NCBI GenBank assembly: GCA_963803295.1
Contig: CAWDMC010000024.1
Coordinates: forward strand, 62,001-126,000
From: CAWDMC01 sp963803295
Lineage (GTDB): Bacteria; Acidobacteriota; Terriglobia; UBA7540
Length of the DNA: 64,000 nt
Direction of reading: 5' to 3'
Shown: positions 1 through 9,045 of the stretch, one piece after another
Layout: each line of letters opens with the position of its first letter
Numbering within the stretch: the first letter of the stretch is position 1
Program-made: the position numbers and the translations under genes
Notes under the pieces: generated by a model
What the model was told of the DNA's origin: nothing
What the model saw: the letters and a program-made list of their open reading frames with translations, nothing else
Database searches by the model: none

Positions 1-1
1 G

Positions 2-1534
2 GATCTCCGGCGCATCCGGGGCTCCGGGATTTCGCTGATCTTTCAGGAGCCCGCGCTCACCTTGAACCCGTTGATGAGTGTGGGCGACCAGGTGTACGAC
101 GTTGTTCGGGCCCACGCCGGCGATTTGCGCCGCATTCCTCTCACCCGCGATCGGTGCCGGAGAGACGCCCTGGAGGCGCTGTCGCGCACCAGCTTTCCGC
201 TGGACTTGTATTCTGCCTATCCGCATCAATTGAGCGGCGGGCAATGCCAGCGGGTCGCAATCGCGCTCGCGATCGCGGCCAAGCCCTCCCTCCTGATAGC
301 TGATGAACCGACTTCCGCACTCGATGGGCGGCTGCAGGCGGAGATTCTTCAGCTTATCCGCGATTTGCGTTCCCGATTCGGCCTGGCGGTCCTCTTGGTC
401 ACCCACGACCCAGCGATCCTCGCTGGCCTTGCCGACCGGGTTATGGTGATGCACCAGGGTTCAATCGTGGAGCAGGGAAGTGTCTCCCGAGTGTTCGGCG
501 ATCCTCGGCACGATTACACGCAACGGCTCATGGTCGCGATCTCAGATCGATGGAGTGGACATGGCGAAGAAATCCCCGCGCTTTGGGCCGGGCCGCCGGT
601 TAACTCTGCGGAGGCCGTCAAGAACGCCGTCTTAGGAGTATCCGGATGGGTGAACGCTGAGCCCGGAGACCAAGGCGTGCTTGGCCCGCTGGTCCAGGCC
701 TTTGGGTTGAGCAAGCGCTATGTTCGCCGGTCCTGGCGACGCACCTGGAACGGCGAGGCTAGCGTCGAAGCGCTTAGAGAAGTGGACCTGACCATTACCC
801 GCGGTTCAACCCTGGCGCTGGTGGGCGAGTCCGGCTCAGGCAAATCGACTTTGGCCAGGTGCCTGGCGCAGGTGGAGGATCCGACCTCGGGCGAGATCTG
901 GTACGAAGGCGTAAGCCTGACCCGGGGGACACGGCACGAACGGCTGGCGATCCGGCGCCGGGTTCAATTGATCTTCCAGGATCCTGGAGCTTCGCTCAAT
1001 CCACGCCTGAGTGCAACCCAGATCGTGGCGGAACCGCTCGATATCCTCGAAGCAGGCACTCGAAGACAAAGGCGTGAACGTGTTATTGAGCTGATGGGAC
1101 AAGTGGGGCTCGCGCCCCATCTAGGAGCCCGCAAGGCACTGGAATTGAGCGGCGGCCAGCGGCAGAGACTGGCTCTGGCGCGGGCCCTTGCACCCGATCC
1201 CGAGCTACTGATCCTGGACGAGTCGTTTTCCGCACTGGATCTGCCGCTGCAGGCTCAGATGCTCGAACTGCTCGCTGCGCTCAAGCAGTCGCGGCGCCTC
1301 ACCTACCTATTCATCTCGCACGATCTTAATCTCGCCCGGCAGATTGCGGACCGGGTTGCCGTGATGCATCAGGGCCGCCTTGTCGAGTTGGCAAGCGCAG
1401 CAGATCTGTTTCAGCACCCGCGCCATCCGCACACCAAGGATTTGATGGGCGCGATTCCAGGACTTCGTGCCGGCCTGAGCGACGGAATTCGCCGCGTCCA
1501 ACCGAACGTAGCGGCGGCGGAGTGCGCACAATGA
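2..1534 (+). CDS. Oligopeptide/dipeptide ABC transporter, fused double ATPase (5' partial)
   Basis: This protein powers import of oligopeptides or a similar solute in the cytoplasm, on the inner face of the membrane. The reading frame is open to the left edge (first codons read DLRRIRGSGISLIFQEP), so the gene starts upstream and the first Walker A is outside the window. The first nucleotide-binding domain shows the Q-loop IFQEP, signature LSGGQCQR and Walker B LLIADEPTSALD. The second shows Walker A GESGSGKST, Q-loop LIFQDP, signature LSGGQRQR, Walker B LLILDESFSALD and H-loop ISHD. This is the DppD-DppF fusion layout, as in YejF. It overlaps the next permease gene by an ATGA junction, so the two are translationally coupled. 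The substrate cannot be read from the ATPase. Confidence 0.93.
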   Translation, partial: DLRRIRGSGISLIFQEPALTLNPLMSVGDQVYDVVRAHAGDLRRIPLTRDRCRRDALEALSRTSFPLDLYSAYPHQLSGGQCQRVAIALAIAAKPSLLIADEPTSALDGRLQAEILQLIRDLRSRFGLAVLLVTHDPAILAGLADRVMVMHQGSIVEQGSVSRVFGDPRHDYTQRLMVAISDRWSGHGEEIPALWAGPPVNSAEAVKNAVLGVSGWVNAEPGDQGVLGPLVQAFGLSKRYVRRSWRRTWNGEASVEALREVDLTITRGSTLALVGESGSGKSTLARCLAQVEDPTSGEIWYEGVSLTRGTRHERLAIRRRVQLIFQDPGASLNPRLSATQIVAEPLDILEAGTRRQRRERVIELMGQVGLAPHLGARKALELSGGQRQRLALARALAPDPELLILDESFSALDLPLQAQMLELLAALKQSRRLTYLFISHDLNLARQIADRVAVMHQGRLVELASAADLFQHPRHPHTKDLMGAIPGLRAGLSDGIRRVQPNVAAAECAQ

Positions 1535-2490
1535 GGTACCTACGTCGCCGATTGGCGCAAAGCGTGTTGCTGCTGGTGGGAGTGTCGGTGTTGTCGTTTG
1601 TCTTCATGTCGCTCGCGCCCGGCGATTTTCTTGATGAAATGCGCCTCGACCCTCAGATCAGTCCGGAAACAGTAGCAACCTTGCGCGTACAGTTCGGTCT
1701 CGACCGCCCCTGGCCGGTACGCTATGCGCGCTGGCTCAAGTCAGTCGTTCGGGGCAATCTCGGCTTCTCCTTCGCTTACAACTGCCCGGCCTCCTCGCTG
1801 ATCTGGGTGCGCGCCCGGAACACCCTCTTGCTCGCCTCCATCGCGACGCTACTGGCATGGATGGCGGCTATCCCGTTGGGGGTGGGCCTCGCCGCCTGTA
1901 AGCGGTCCTGGTTCGATCAAGCCAGTGTGGGAGGGACTTCGCTTCTGCTGGCTATTCCGGACCTGGTGCTGGCTTTGGCGTTTCTTCTTTTTGCGGTTCG
2001 AACGGGATTGGCGCCCACCGGTGGAATGGTTTCCGCGGGCTTCAGCAGCCTGACCGCCTGGGGCAAGGTGAATGATCTCACTCGCCACCTCTTGCTGCCC
2101 GTACTGGTGCTGGTGCTCACAACCCTGCCGGTACTGGTGCGGCACGTGAGGGCGAGCGTCATCGAGGTGCTCGAGTCGCCGTTTTTGCGAGCGGCACGGG
2201 CCCATGGGATTCCGCCCCGGACGCTGCTCTTTCGTTACTCGTTGAAGGCGGCAGCGAATCCGCTGACCTCGCTCGTGGGGTTCTCGATTGCAACTCTCCT
2301 CAGCGGTTCGCTGCTGGTTGAGGTGGTATTGAGTTGGCCGGGGCTTGGACCGCTGCTGCTTGAAGCGGTGCTGGGGCGCGATCTCTACCTGGTAGTGGAT
2401 TGCGTCATGCTCTCGACTGTATTTCTGGTGATGGGGAATCTGGTGGCCGACCTGTTGTTATACGCCGTCGATCCCCGCATTCGGGTGTAA
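1531..2490 (+). CDS. ABC transporter permease, DppB/OppB family
   Basis: An inner-membrane permease subunit of a peptide-type ABC importer, 319 residues, normal for DppB-like proteins. An N-terminal membrane segment (about residues 8-30) is followed by a periplasmic loop with the family's LDRPWPVRYARWL stretch and then about five more membrane helices. The cytoplasmic EAA coupling loop is at RAARAHGIPPRTLLFRYSLK. I place the start at the ATG of the ATGA overlap with the ATPase gene. An alternative start nine bases upstream would only add three residues. It pairs with the downstream DppC-like permease to form the membrane channel. Confidence 0.92.
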   Translation: MRYLRRRLAQSVLLLVGVSVLSFVFMSLAPGDFLDEMRLDPQISPETVATLRVQFGLDRPWPVRYARWLKSVVRGNLGFSFAYNCPASSLIWVRARNTLLLASIATLLAWMAAIPLGVGLAACKRSWFDQASVGGTSLLLAIPDLVLALAFLLFAVRTGLAPTGGMVSAGFSSLTAWGKVNDLTRHLLLPVLVLVLTTLPVLVRHVRASVIEVLESPFLRAARAHGIPPRTLLFRYSLKAAANPLTSLVGFSIATLLSGSLLVEVVLSWPGLGPLLLEAVLGRDLYLVVDCVMLSTVFLVMGNLVADLLLYAVDPRIRV

Positions 2491-2520
2491 GGGTGGGCTT
2501 CCTGCCCGCCGCAGGGACAT

Positions 2521-3552
2521 ATGTATCGTCGAATTCGAATCTGGATCGCGGCGGGCGTGCTGATCCTGGTACACGCAGCCGTAATTCTCTCTGGCTTTCT
2601 ATCGCCTTACCCGCCCAGCCAGCAGAACCGTGACTTTCCGTTTGTCCCTCCCAGCGGCTTACACTTTCGCGATGCTGGTGGACACTGGAGACTGCGGCCG
2701 TTTGTGTACCGGCTGGAACCCGCAGGAGCCGACGCCTCGGGCGCGCGCGAAGATCCGAGTAGCACCTCACCGGTTCGCTTCTGGGTTCGCGGGGCGCCTT
2801 GGCGGGTCGCGGGCGTATTCACCTCGGACCGTCACCTTATCGGAGTGGATCCCGGCTCTCACCTGTTTCTGCTGGGCACCGATGGCTATGGGCGGGATCA
2901 GTTTTCGAGGCTACTCGAGGGCGGGAAGATTTCGCTAGCGGCCGGCCTGCTAGCGGCGTTCCTCTCCCTGGCTTTGGGCCTCATGTTCGGATCGGTCGCT
3001 GGGTTCTACGGCGGCTGGGCGGATTCTTTGGTTATGCGGGGCGTTGACCTTTTTCTGGCTTTGCCTTGGCTCTATTTGCTTCTTGCCGTGCGGGCTTTTC
3101 TGCCGCTCGAGATCAGTCCCGAGCGCGCCTTCCTGATGCTGATCGCAATTGTTGGAGCGGTGGGCTGGGCCCGGCCGGCGCGGATGATTCGCGGTGTAGT
3201 GCTGAGCGCCAAAGAAAGACCTTATGTAGCTGCGGCGCGCGGCTTTGGCGCTTCGGATTTTTATCTGCTGCGGCGTCATGTCCTGCCGCAGGCTTGGGGC
3301 GTGATCCTTACCCAGGCGGCCCTGCTCGTACCCCAATACGTGCTGGCCGAGGTGTCGCTCTCCTATCTCGGACTGGGTGTGGGCGAGCCCGCTCCGAGTT
3401 GGGGGAACCTGCTGGGAGCGCTGCAACGCTATGAGGTTCTGGCTTCCTATTGGTGGATGTTCCTTCCTGGATTGGCCCTGGTCTTGGTGTTCATCGGCTA
3501 TCAGGTTTTGGCCGATAGTCTCCATGAGCATGCCAAGGTAATGCAACTCTAG
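2521..3552 (+). CDS. ABC transporter permease, DppC/OppC family
   Basis: The second inner-membrane permease of the importer, 343 residues. An N-terminal helix (residues about 8-28) is followed by an unusually long periplasmic stretch before the typical DppC core, which starts near the LLGTDGYGRDQFSRLLEGG motif. The EAA loop reads AAARGFGASDFYLLRRHVLP, and the family's YLGLGVGEPAPSWGNLL follows it. The ATG lies 30 bases after the DppB-like stop. The extra roughly 70 residues between the first helix and the GTDGYGRD motif are longer than in Escherichia coli DppC and could contact the binding protein, which is inference. Confidence 0.92.
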   Translation: MYRRIRIWIAAGVLILVHAAVILSGFLSPYPPSQQNRDFPFVPPSGLHFRDAGGHWRLRPFVYRLEPAGADASGAREDPSSTSPVRFWVRGAPWRVAGVFTSDRHLIGVDPGSHLFLLGTDGYGRDQFSRLLEGGKISLAAGLLAAFLSLALGLMFGSVAGFYGGWADSLVMRGVDLFLALPWLYLLLAVRAFLPLEISPERAFLMLIAIVGAVGWARPARMIRGVVLSAKERPYVAAARGFGASDFYLLRRHVLPQAWGVILTQAALLVPQYVLAEVSLSYLGLGVGEPAPSWGNLLGALQRYEVLASYWWMFLPGLALVLVFIGYQVLADSLHEHAKVMQL

Positions 3553-3575
3553 CGGTCAAGCTCAGGGATAACAGG

Positions 3576-5465
3576 ATGGCAGCGGGAAGCGCGAGCAACT
3601 CAGGGTTGAAGGGATTCCACGGTCCGGCCTCAATCTGGGACAAGAAAAGACCTGGTAGAACTCCCGCGCGCCGAGGGTGGGTAGCCCAGGTCGCGCTAGG
3701 TGTGGTGGCTCTTCTTGGAGTCACGGTTGCGTCCTCGCCTGCGGGCGCGGCCGATCGCCAAGGCGGCACTCAATCCTTCGAGGAAACTCAGGTCAGCGCT
3801 GCGGAGATTGGACATCGCGGGGGCAGTCTGACGATAACGGAGCGCTCCGAGCCTAAAACCCTGAATCCGGTGTTGGCCGTGGATGTGGCGTCGCGTGATG
3901 TGATCCGCCGCATGACCGCCGACCTGGTTCACATCAACCGCCAAACGCTCGCGACCGAGCCTGCTTTAGGCAAGTCCTGGAAGCGCTCGGGTGATGGCCG
4001 TGCCTACACGATTGAGTTACGACGGGGCCTTCGGTTTTCCGACGGTCATCCTTGCGATGCTGACGATGTCCTGTTCAGCTTCGAGGTTTACCTGGACGAG
4101 AAGCTAGGCTCCCCCCAGCGCGATCTGCTCGTCATCGATGGCCAGCCGATCCGCTTGACGAAGCTGGATGCTTACACGGTCAGGTTCGACCTGCCGAAGC
4201 CTTATGCGGCGGCCGAGAGAATTTTCGACAGCATTGCCATTCTGCCGAGACACCTGCTCGAAGCCTCCTATCGACAGGGAAAACTTGGGCAGGCGTGGGC
4301 TCTTCAAGTGGACCCGAGCCAAATTGCGGGGCTCGGTCCTTATCGGCTGAAGGAGTATGTGCCCGGCCAGCGCCTGGTTCTCGAGCGCAATCCCTACTAC
4401 TGGAAGGTGGACGGGCAGGGGCAGCGCTTGCCGTATCTTGACCAGATCGTCTTCCCATTCGTCGCCAATGAAGACGCCCAGGCGATGCGCTTTCAATCGG
4501 GCGAGAGCGACGTTATTAACAGCCTTAGCAGCGAGAGTTACAACGTACTCGCGAAGAGCCCTCAGGCCGGCAGGTACAACCTGTATGACCTGGGGCCGGG
4601 CCTGGAATTCAATTTTCTCTTTTTCAATCTCAATGACCTGGCGCCGGGAGCGTCGCCCAAGACAGGTCACAAACGGGCTTGGTTTCGTGCGCTCCGTTTC
4701 CGTCAGGCCGTCTCGGCGGCGATCGATCGCGAAGATATTGTGCGGTTGGTGTACCGCGGCCGCGGCCGGCCGCTTTGGTCGCATGACACGGAGGGCGACA
4801 GACTTTGGGTCGATCGCACCATTCCACGTCCGCGGCGCTCGCTCGATCGCGCCCGCACTTTACTCAAGGAGGAGCACTTTTCCTGGAAAAGTGACGGCAC
4901 CTTGGTCGATCAAAGCGGTCAGAGCGTGGAGTTCTCGATAATCGCCAGTTCTAGCAACTCCGAACGTCTCCGCATGGCGACACTCGTCCAGGATGACCTT
5001 GCCCAATTGGGAATGCAGGTGCATGTTGTGCCTCTCGAATTCCGGGCCGTGCTCACCCGCCTCTTTGACACACACGACTACGACGCGTGCGTGCTCGGCG
5101 TAGCCAGCGGAGACGTCGATCCCAATCCGGGCTTGAACATCTGGTTGTCGAGTGGCGGCATGCACGTGTGGCACCCCTCCCAGACCCAGCCTGCCACGCC
5201 ATGGGAAGCAGAGATCGATCGCCTGATGAAACAGCAGATGACCACGCTCGATTCCCGCCGCAGGAAGCAACTCTACGACCGGGTGCAGGAGCTGGTGGCG
5301 GAAAACCTGCCCGTGATTTGCCTGGCGAGTCCCGACATTCTGGTCGGGGCGAAGCGCGGCTTGGGGAACTTCAAGCCCGCCATTCTGGACCATTACACCC
5401 TGTGGAACGCCGACGAGCTGTTCTGGCGCGGCGATACAGCGGGATCCCGAAGCGGGGGACGGTAG
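3576..5465 (+). CDS. ABC transporter substrate-binding protein, family 5 (SBP_bac_5)
   Basis: The extracytoplasmic receptor of the upstream importer, 629 residues. The N-terminus is long and basic, with a hydrophobic export segment around residues 35-58 ending near SSPAGAA, consistent with a Sec signal peptide. Family-5 hallmarks include the early KTLNPVLAVDVASRDVIRRM region, the central WKRSGDGRAYTIELRRGLRF with FSDGHPCDADDVLFSFE, and AAIDREDIVRLVYRGRG. It has no lipobox, so it is either periplasmic or held by an uncleaved N-terminal anchor. It is separated from the sigma factor gene by only 8 bases. Family 5 binds peptides, but also nickel, opines or sugars, so the ligand is open. Confidence 0.92.
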   Translation: MAAGSASNSGLKGFHGPASIWDKKRPGRTPARRGWVAQVALGVVALLGVTVASSPAGAADRQGGTQSFEETQVSAAEIGHRGGSLTITERSEPKTLNPVLAVDVASRDVIRRMTADLVHINRQTLATEPALGKSWKRSGDGRAYTIELRRGLRFSDGHPCDADDVLFSFEVYLDEKLGSPQRDLLVIDGQPIRLTKLDAYTVRFDLPKPYAAAERIFDSIAILPRHLLEASYRQGKLGQAWALQVDPSQIAGLGPYRLKEYVPGQRLVLERNPYYWKVDGQGQRLPYLDQIVFPFVANEDAQAMRFQSGESDVINSLSSESYNVLAKSPQAGRYNLYDLGPGLEFNFLFFNLNDLAPGASPKTGHKRAWFRALRFRQAVSAAIDREDIVRLVYRGRGRPLWSHDTEGDRLWVDRTIPRPRRSLDRARTLLKEEHFSWKSDGTLVDQSGQSVEFSIIASSSNSERLRMATLVQDDLAQLGMQVHVVPLEFRAVLTRLFDTHDYDACVLGVASGDVDPNPGLNIWLSSGGMHVWHPSQTQPATPWEAEIDRLMKQQMTTLDSRRRKQLYDRVQELVAENLPVICLASPDILVGAKRGLGNFKPAILDHYTLWNADELFWRGDTAGSRSGGR

Positions 5466-5473
5466 ACTAAGGC

Positions 5474-6097
5474 ATGGCGACGGACACGGTAACATCCTTA
5501 ATCGAAAGGCAGCGGTCTTCTTTTCGGGGCTCGCTCGAATCGGACGACGCCGCGCTGATCGAGCGCTGTCAGGCCGGCGACCAGAACGCTTGGTTCCAGT
5601 TGCTCGACAAGTATCGCAGGCTCATCTTGTCGATCCCTCTTCGTTACGGGGCATCCCGCGACGAAGCTGCCGATATCTTTCAGGCGGTCTCGATCGATCT
5701 GTTTTCCTCCTTGGGCCAGTTGCGTGAACCCGGCGCCCTCCCGGCTTGGCTGGTGCAGGTTGCTTCCCACCGGTGCTTCCACTGGCGGCAGGAACGCTCG
5801 CGGCGTGCCGAAGAGGATCTGGGGGAGATGGGAGAGACACTACCCTCAGAAGACCCCCTTGCGGCTGAGGCGATTGAGGCTGAGGAACAGATAGAAAGCG
5901 TTCGAAAGGCCATCGCCAAGCTGCCCCAGCGATACCAGGAGCTGGTCTACATGCTCTTCTATGAACAACCGCCGCGTTCCTACCAGGAGGTTGCGGCACA
6001 CCTGGGTCTTTCCACCGGCTCCATCGGCTTTTTGCGGGGCCGCTGTCTAAGGCGCCTGCAGCGGATTCTCGAAGAAATGAGCGTTGAACCTTGGTAG
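5474..6097 (+). CDS. ECF-type RNA polymerase sigma factor
   Basis: A 207-residue sigma-70-family factor that should direct RNA polymerase to a dedicated promoter set. Region 2 covers about residues 25-95, including LIERCQAGDQNAWFQLLDKY and DEAADIFQAVSIDLFSSL. Region 4 covers about 135-195, including IAKLPQRYQELVYMLFYEQ and the helix-turn-helix SYQEVAAHLGLSTGSIGFLRGR. No anti-sigma factor lies next to it. Instead it overlaps the start of a TPR-CHAT gene, and it directly follows the transporter binding-protein gene. From that layout I infer that control is exerted by the TPR-CHAT partner or by transcription rather than by a classical membrane anti-sigma factor. Confidence 0.93.
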   Translation: MATDTVTSLIERQRSSFRGSLESDDAALIERCQAGDQNAWFQLLDKYRRLILSIPLRYGASRDEAADIFQAVSIDLFSSLGQLREPGALPAWLVQVASHRCFHWRQERSRRAEEDLGEMGETLPSEDPLAAEAIEAEEQIESVRKAIAKLPQRYQELVYMLFYEQPPRSYQEVAAHLGLSTGSIGFLRGRCLRRLQRILEEMSVEPW

Positions 6098-8973
6098 TCT
6101 GCACACCGGAAACCGCCGTCGTTGACGTCCTAGTCGAGCTGGCGGAAACTGCCGAGCCCTCAGCGCGCCGCCAGATTCTTGTACGGCATCCGGAACTGGC
6201 TTGCCGCGATGAAGTAGCACGAATCTCGGATCGCGCCGCGGAACTGCTGATGTCAGACGTGGAGAAGGGCGAGCGCCTGGCGCAAGTGGCGTCCTGGCTG
6301 GCGGAGGATCTCGATGACGATTTCTGCCGCGGTCACGCCCGGCGCGCGCTTGGGAATGTGGCGTTCGTGCGCGGTATGCATACCGAAGCCATCGAGCAAT
6401 ACAAGGCCGCCGAGCACCTGTTTCTCGCCCTTGATTGCCAAGTCGAACTTGGCCGCACGCTCAGCACCTCTCTCCAGTCGCTCATCTTTCTGGCGCAATA
6501 TGACGAAGCTTTTGAGGCCGTGAAGCAGGCCCAGGCGATTTTTGAGCGGCTTGGCGATGGCCGCCGTCTGAGCCGGCTGAGCGCGAACCTGGGTAATATT
6601 CTGTATCGCCTCGACCGCTTTCAGGAAGCCTATGACACTTATTGCTGCGCGTGCGAGGGCCTCCGCAAACTGGATGGAGAAGAAATTGCTCTCGGCTCAG
6701 TCTTGCACAATTTGGCCGTATGCCTGACCAGCTTGAATCGCTTTCCCGAAGCGCTCGAAGTTTATCAGGAGGCTCGCGACCATTGCGAGCGGCACGGTTT
6801 GGCCTTGCTACGCGCTCAGGCTGATTACAACATCGCCTACCTGCACTATCTAGGCGGCGACTATACCCGCGCCATCGAGCTGTATTCCGCCACCCGGCGG
6901 CTGTGTGACCAGATCGACGACCGTTACCACAAAGCACTGTGCGATCTCGACCAGTCGGAGATGTATCTTGAAATCGACATGGTGCAGGAAGGCGGCCAGC
7001 TGGCGGAACAGGCCTTCGCCGGTTTCGAGGAAATGGGGATCGGCTACGAAGCCGCCAAAGCGCTGGTCAATTTGGCCGTGGCCACCTTTCGTCAAAAGAA
7101 CGCTATTGGCGCCCTCGAGATTCTCGGTAAAGCCTGGCAGCGCTTCGTCAGGGAACGTAACAGCGTCTGGCCCGGCTTGATTGACCTCTACCGCGCCCTC
7201 ATCCTGACGGAGGAGGGACGCCTGTTTGAAGCTTTGCCTGCCGTGGAAGCGGCGTCCGCCTTTCTCTCGAACCTTCCTTACACCGGAAAAGCGATTCTTT
7301 GCGAGTTGCTGCGCGCGCGCCTCGAACTCGGGACCGGTCAGGCTCTGAAGGCTCGCACGACCTGTCTCGCAGCCATAGAGCGAATGGCCGCGACCGAAGA
7401 CTCGATGGCCGAACTTCCCGCTGTCGCTCTCCAGGCCCATTTCACTCTCGGCCAAATTGAACATGCCCTTGGCGAGAGGGCTGCTGCTTATGCAGCTTAT
7501 CGCCGGTCGCAAGCAGGCCTGGAGAGCTTGCGCTGCCAACTGTCCCGGGAGGAGCTGAAGATCCCTTTCCTCAAGGATCGTCTGCTCATCTATGAGAATC
7601 TGGTTTGGATGTGCCTGACCCAAGATCCTTCACCGGCCCGGCGGGCGCAGGCCTTCGCTTTCGTAGAGCAGGCCAAATCACGCCGCCTGAGCGATCTGCT
7701 GGTGGTGCGAGGCCACGCTCTGCCGGCGCCGGGCAGGGCGCGTAGCGACCTGGTGGAGAAGGTTCTGGGCCTGCGTGAGGAGCTTAACTGGTACTCGCGA
7801 CAAGTGGATGTGGATTCCATTCGCGACGAAAAGCGCTCAGCCGAACACATCGAGCCGTTGCGCGCGCGTACCCGCCGTTGCGAAGACGAACTGGTAAGGG
7901 CGCTCGGTGAGTTGGGCGGAACGGGAAACGACTTCGCCGCACTGCAGGTTGCTAGTACGCTGGGCCTGGAGTCGATCCGCGCCGCCCTGCCCGAGGACAC
8001 GCTATTGCTGGAGTATTATCAGGGCCACGAGACGCTGCTTGCGTTCGTGCTCGGCCGGCGGAGTCTCGATGTCGTGCCGCTCACGCCGGTTTCGCGAGTC
8101 GAGAAACTGCTGAAGCTGCTTGGCGCTCAGCTTTCACGTTGCCGATCCGCGGATGATTCAGGACAGAAGGTCGCTGCCACGGCTCCGGAAGCCACGCAAG
8201 CCCACTTGCGGAGTCTGTATAGCGAGCTGGTCGAGCCGCTCGCAAGATTGCTGGTGGCTCGCCGCCTGGTCATCGTGCCTCATGGCGTGCTCTACCAGGT
8301 GCCCTTCCACGCTCTCCATAGCGGGCGCAGCTACCTTTCCGAGAGATTTTCGATATCCTACGCACCGAGCGCGACCGTGTACGCCCAGAGTGTGGCGCGA
8401 ACCGCCGAAAGCAACGGCTTCTCGTTAGTGCTCGAAGCCCGTGAGGGCTCGGAGGCAGCGGCGACTGAGGCTCGGGCCGTGGCTTCCGCGTTGCCATCGC
8501 CGCTTCTGCTGGCGGGCGAAGAGGCTACCGCCGAGGCGCTGCGCACCCATGCCCCTGATTGCCGTTTCCTGCATATCGCCGGCCGCGGCTTGGTGCACCG
8601 CGCGAATCCCCTGTTTTCCGCCATTCCCTTGGCAGACGGGCCTATTACCGTGTTCGATCTGCTGCATCTCGGCCTCTCCGCTGAGCTCGTGACCTTGAGC
8701 GGCCGCGGTCCCGGTCCGATCGGCAGCGGCGACGATTCCCTGGGGCTGGCGCGGGGTCTGCTCTATGCCGGGGCCCAGGCTGTTCAGTTGATGTTTTGGG
8801 ACGTGGAGGGCCCGAGCACGGCCGAATTCATGCAGGCTTTCTACGCGGGCGTCAGCGCCGGATACGACAAGGCCGACGCCATGCGTGAGGCAATGGCCGA
8901 AATCCGCAAGAGGTATCCTCACCCCTACTATTGGGCCCCCTTCATGCTGATCGGACGTCACCAGCCGCAATAG
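6091..8973 (+). CDS. TPR-CHAT domain protein with substituted catalytic dyad
   Basis: A large (960 residues) cytoplasmic protein: tetratricopeptide repeats over about residues 50-480, a coiled linker near 530-640 and a C-terminal CHAT (caspase-like) domain over about 690-958. The TTG at 6091 overlaps the sigma factor stop by seven bases; an ATG at 6250 is an alternative start. CHAT proteases normally have His in a HxATHG or IAGHG motif and Cys in an LSACETG or LSGCGTG motif. Here these read FLHIAGRG (Arg832) and LVTLSGRGPG (Arg872), so both catalytic residues are Arg while the surrounding fold motifs (GLARGLLYAGAQAVQLMFWDV, HPYYWAPFMLIG) remain. I infer a non-proteolytic CHAT scaffold that may sense or regulate the neighbouring sigma factor. 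Confidence 0.9.
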   Translation: MVVCTPETAVVDVLVELAETAEPSARRQILVRHPELACRDEVARISDRAAELLMSDVEKGERLAQVASWLAEDLDDDFCRGHARRALGNVAFVRGMHTEAIEQYKAAEHLFLALDCQVELGRTLSTSLQSLIFLAQYDEAFEAVKQAQAIFERLGDGRRLSRLSANLGNILYRLDRFQEAYDTYCCACEGLRKLDGEEIALGSVLHNLAVCLTSLNRFPEALEVYQEARDHCERHGLALLRAQADYNIAYLHYLGGDYTRAIELYSATRRLCDQIDDRYHKALCDLDQSEMYLEIDMVQEGGQLAEQAFAGFEEMGIGYEAAKALVNLAVATFRQKNAIGALEILGKAWQRFVRERNSVWPGLIDLYRALILTEEGRLFEALPAVEAASAFLSNLPYTGKAILCELLRARLELGTGQALKARTTCLAAIERMAATEDSMAELPAVALQAHFTLGQIEHALGERAAAYAAYRRSQAGLESLRCQLSREELKIPFLKDRLLIYENLVWMCLTQDPSPARRAQAFAFVEQAKSRRLSDLLVVRGHALPAPGRARSDLVEKVLGLREELNWYSRQVDVDSIRDEKRSAEHIEPLRARTRRCEDELVRALGELGGTGNDFAALQVASTLGLESIRAALPEDTLLLEYYQGHETLLAFVLGRRSLDVVPLTPVSRVEKLLKLLGAQLSRCRSADDSGQKVAATAPEATQAHLRSLYSELVEPLARLLVARRLVIVPHGVLYQVPFHALHSGRSYLSERFSISYAPSATVYAQSVARTAESNGFSLVLEAREGSEAAATEARAVASALPSPLLLAGEEATAEALRTHAPDCRFLHIAGRGLVHRANPLFSAIPLADGPITVFDLLHLGLSAELVTLSGRGPGPIGSGDDSLGLARGLLYAGAQAVQLMFWDVEGPSTAEFMQAFYAGVSAGYDKADAMREAMAEIRKRYPHPYYWAPFMLIGRHQPQ

Positions 8974-9045
8974 CCAGCGGTTCAAACAATCAGCTTCCCG
9001 CAGCTTCTGGGCTGCGCACTCTTTTCCCCACTGACTCCCTCGAGT

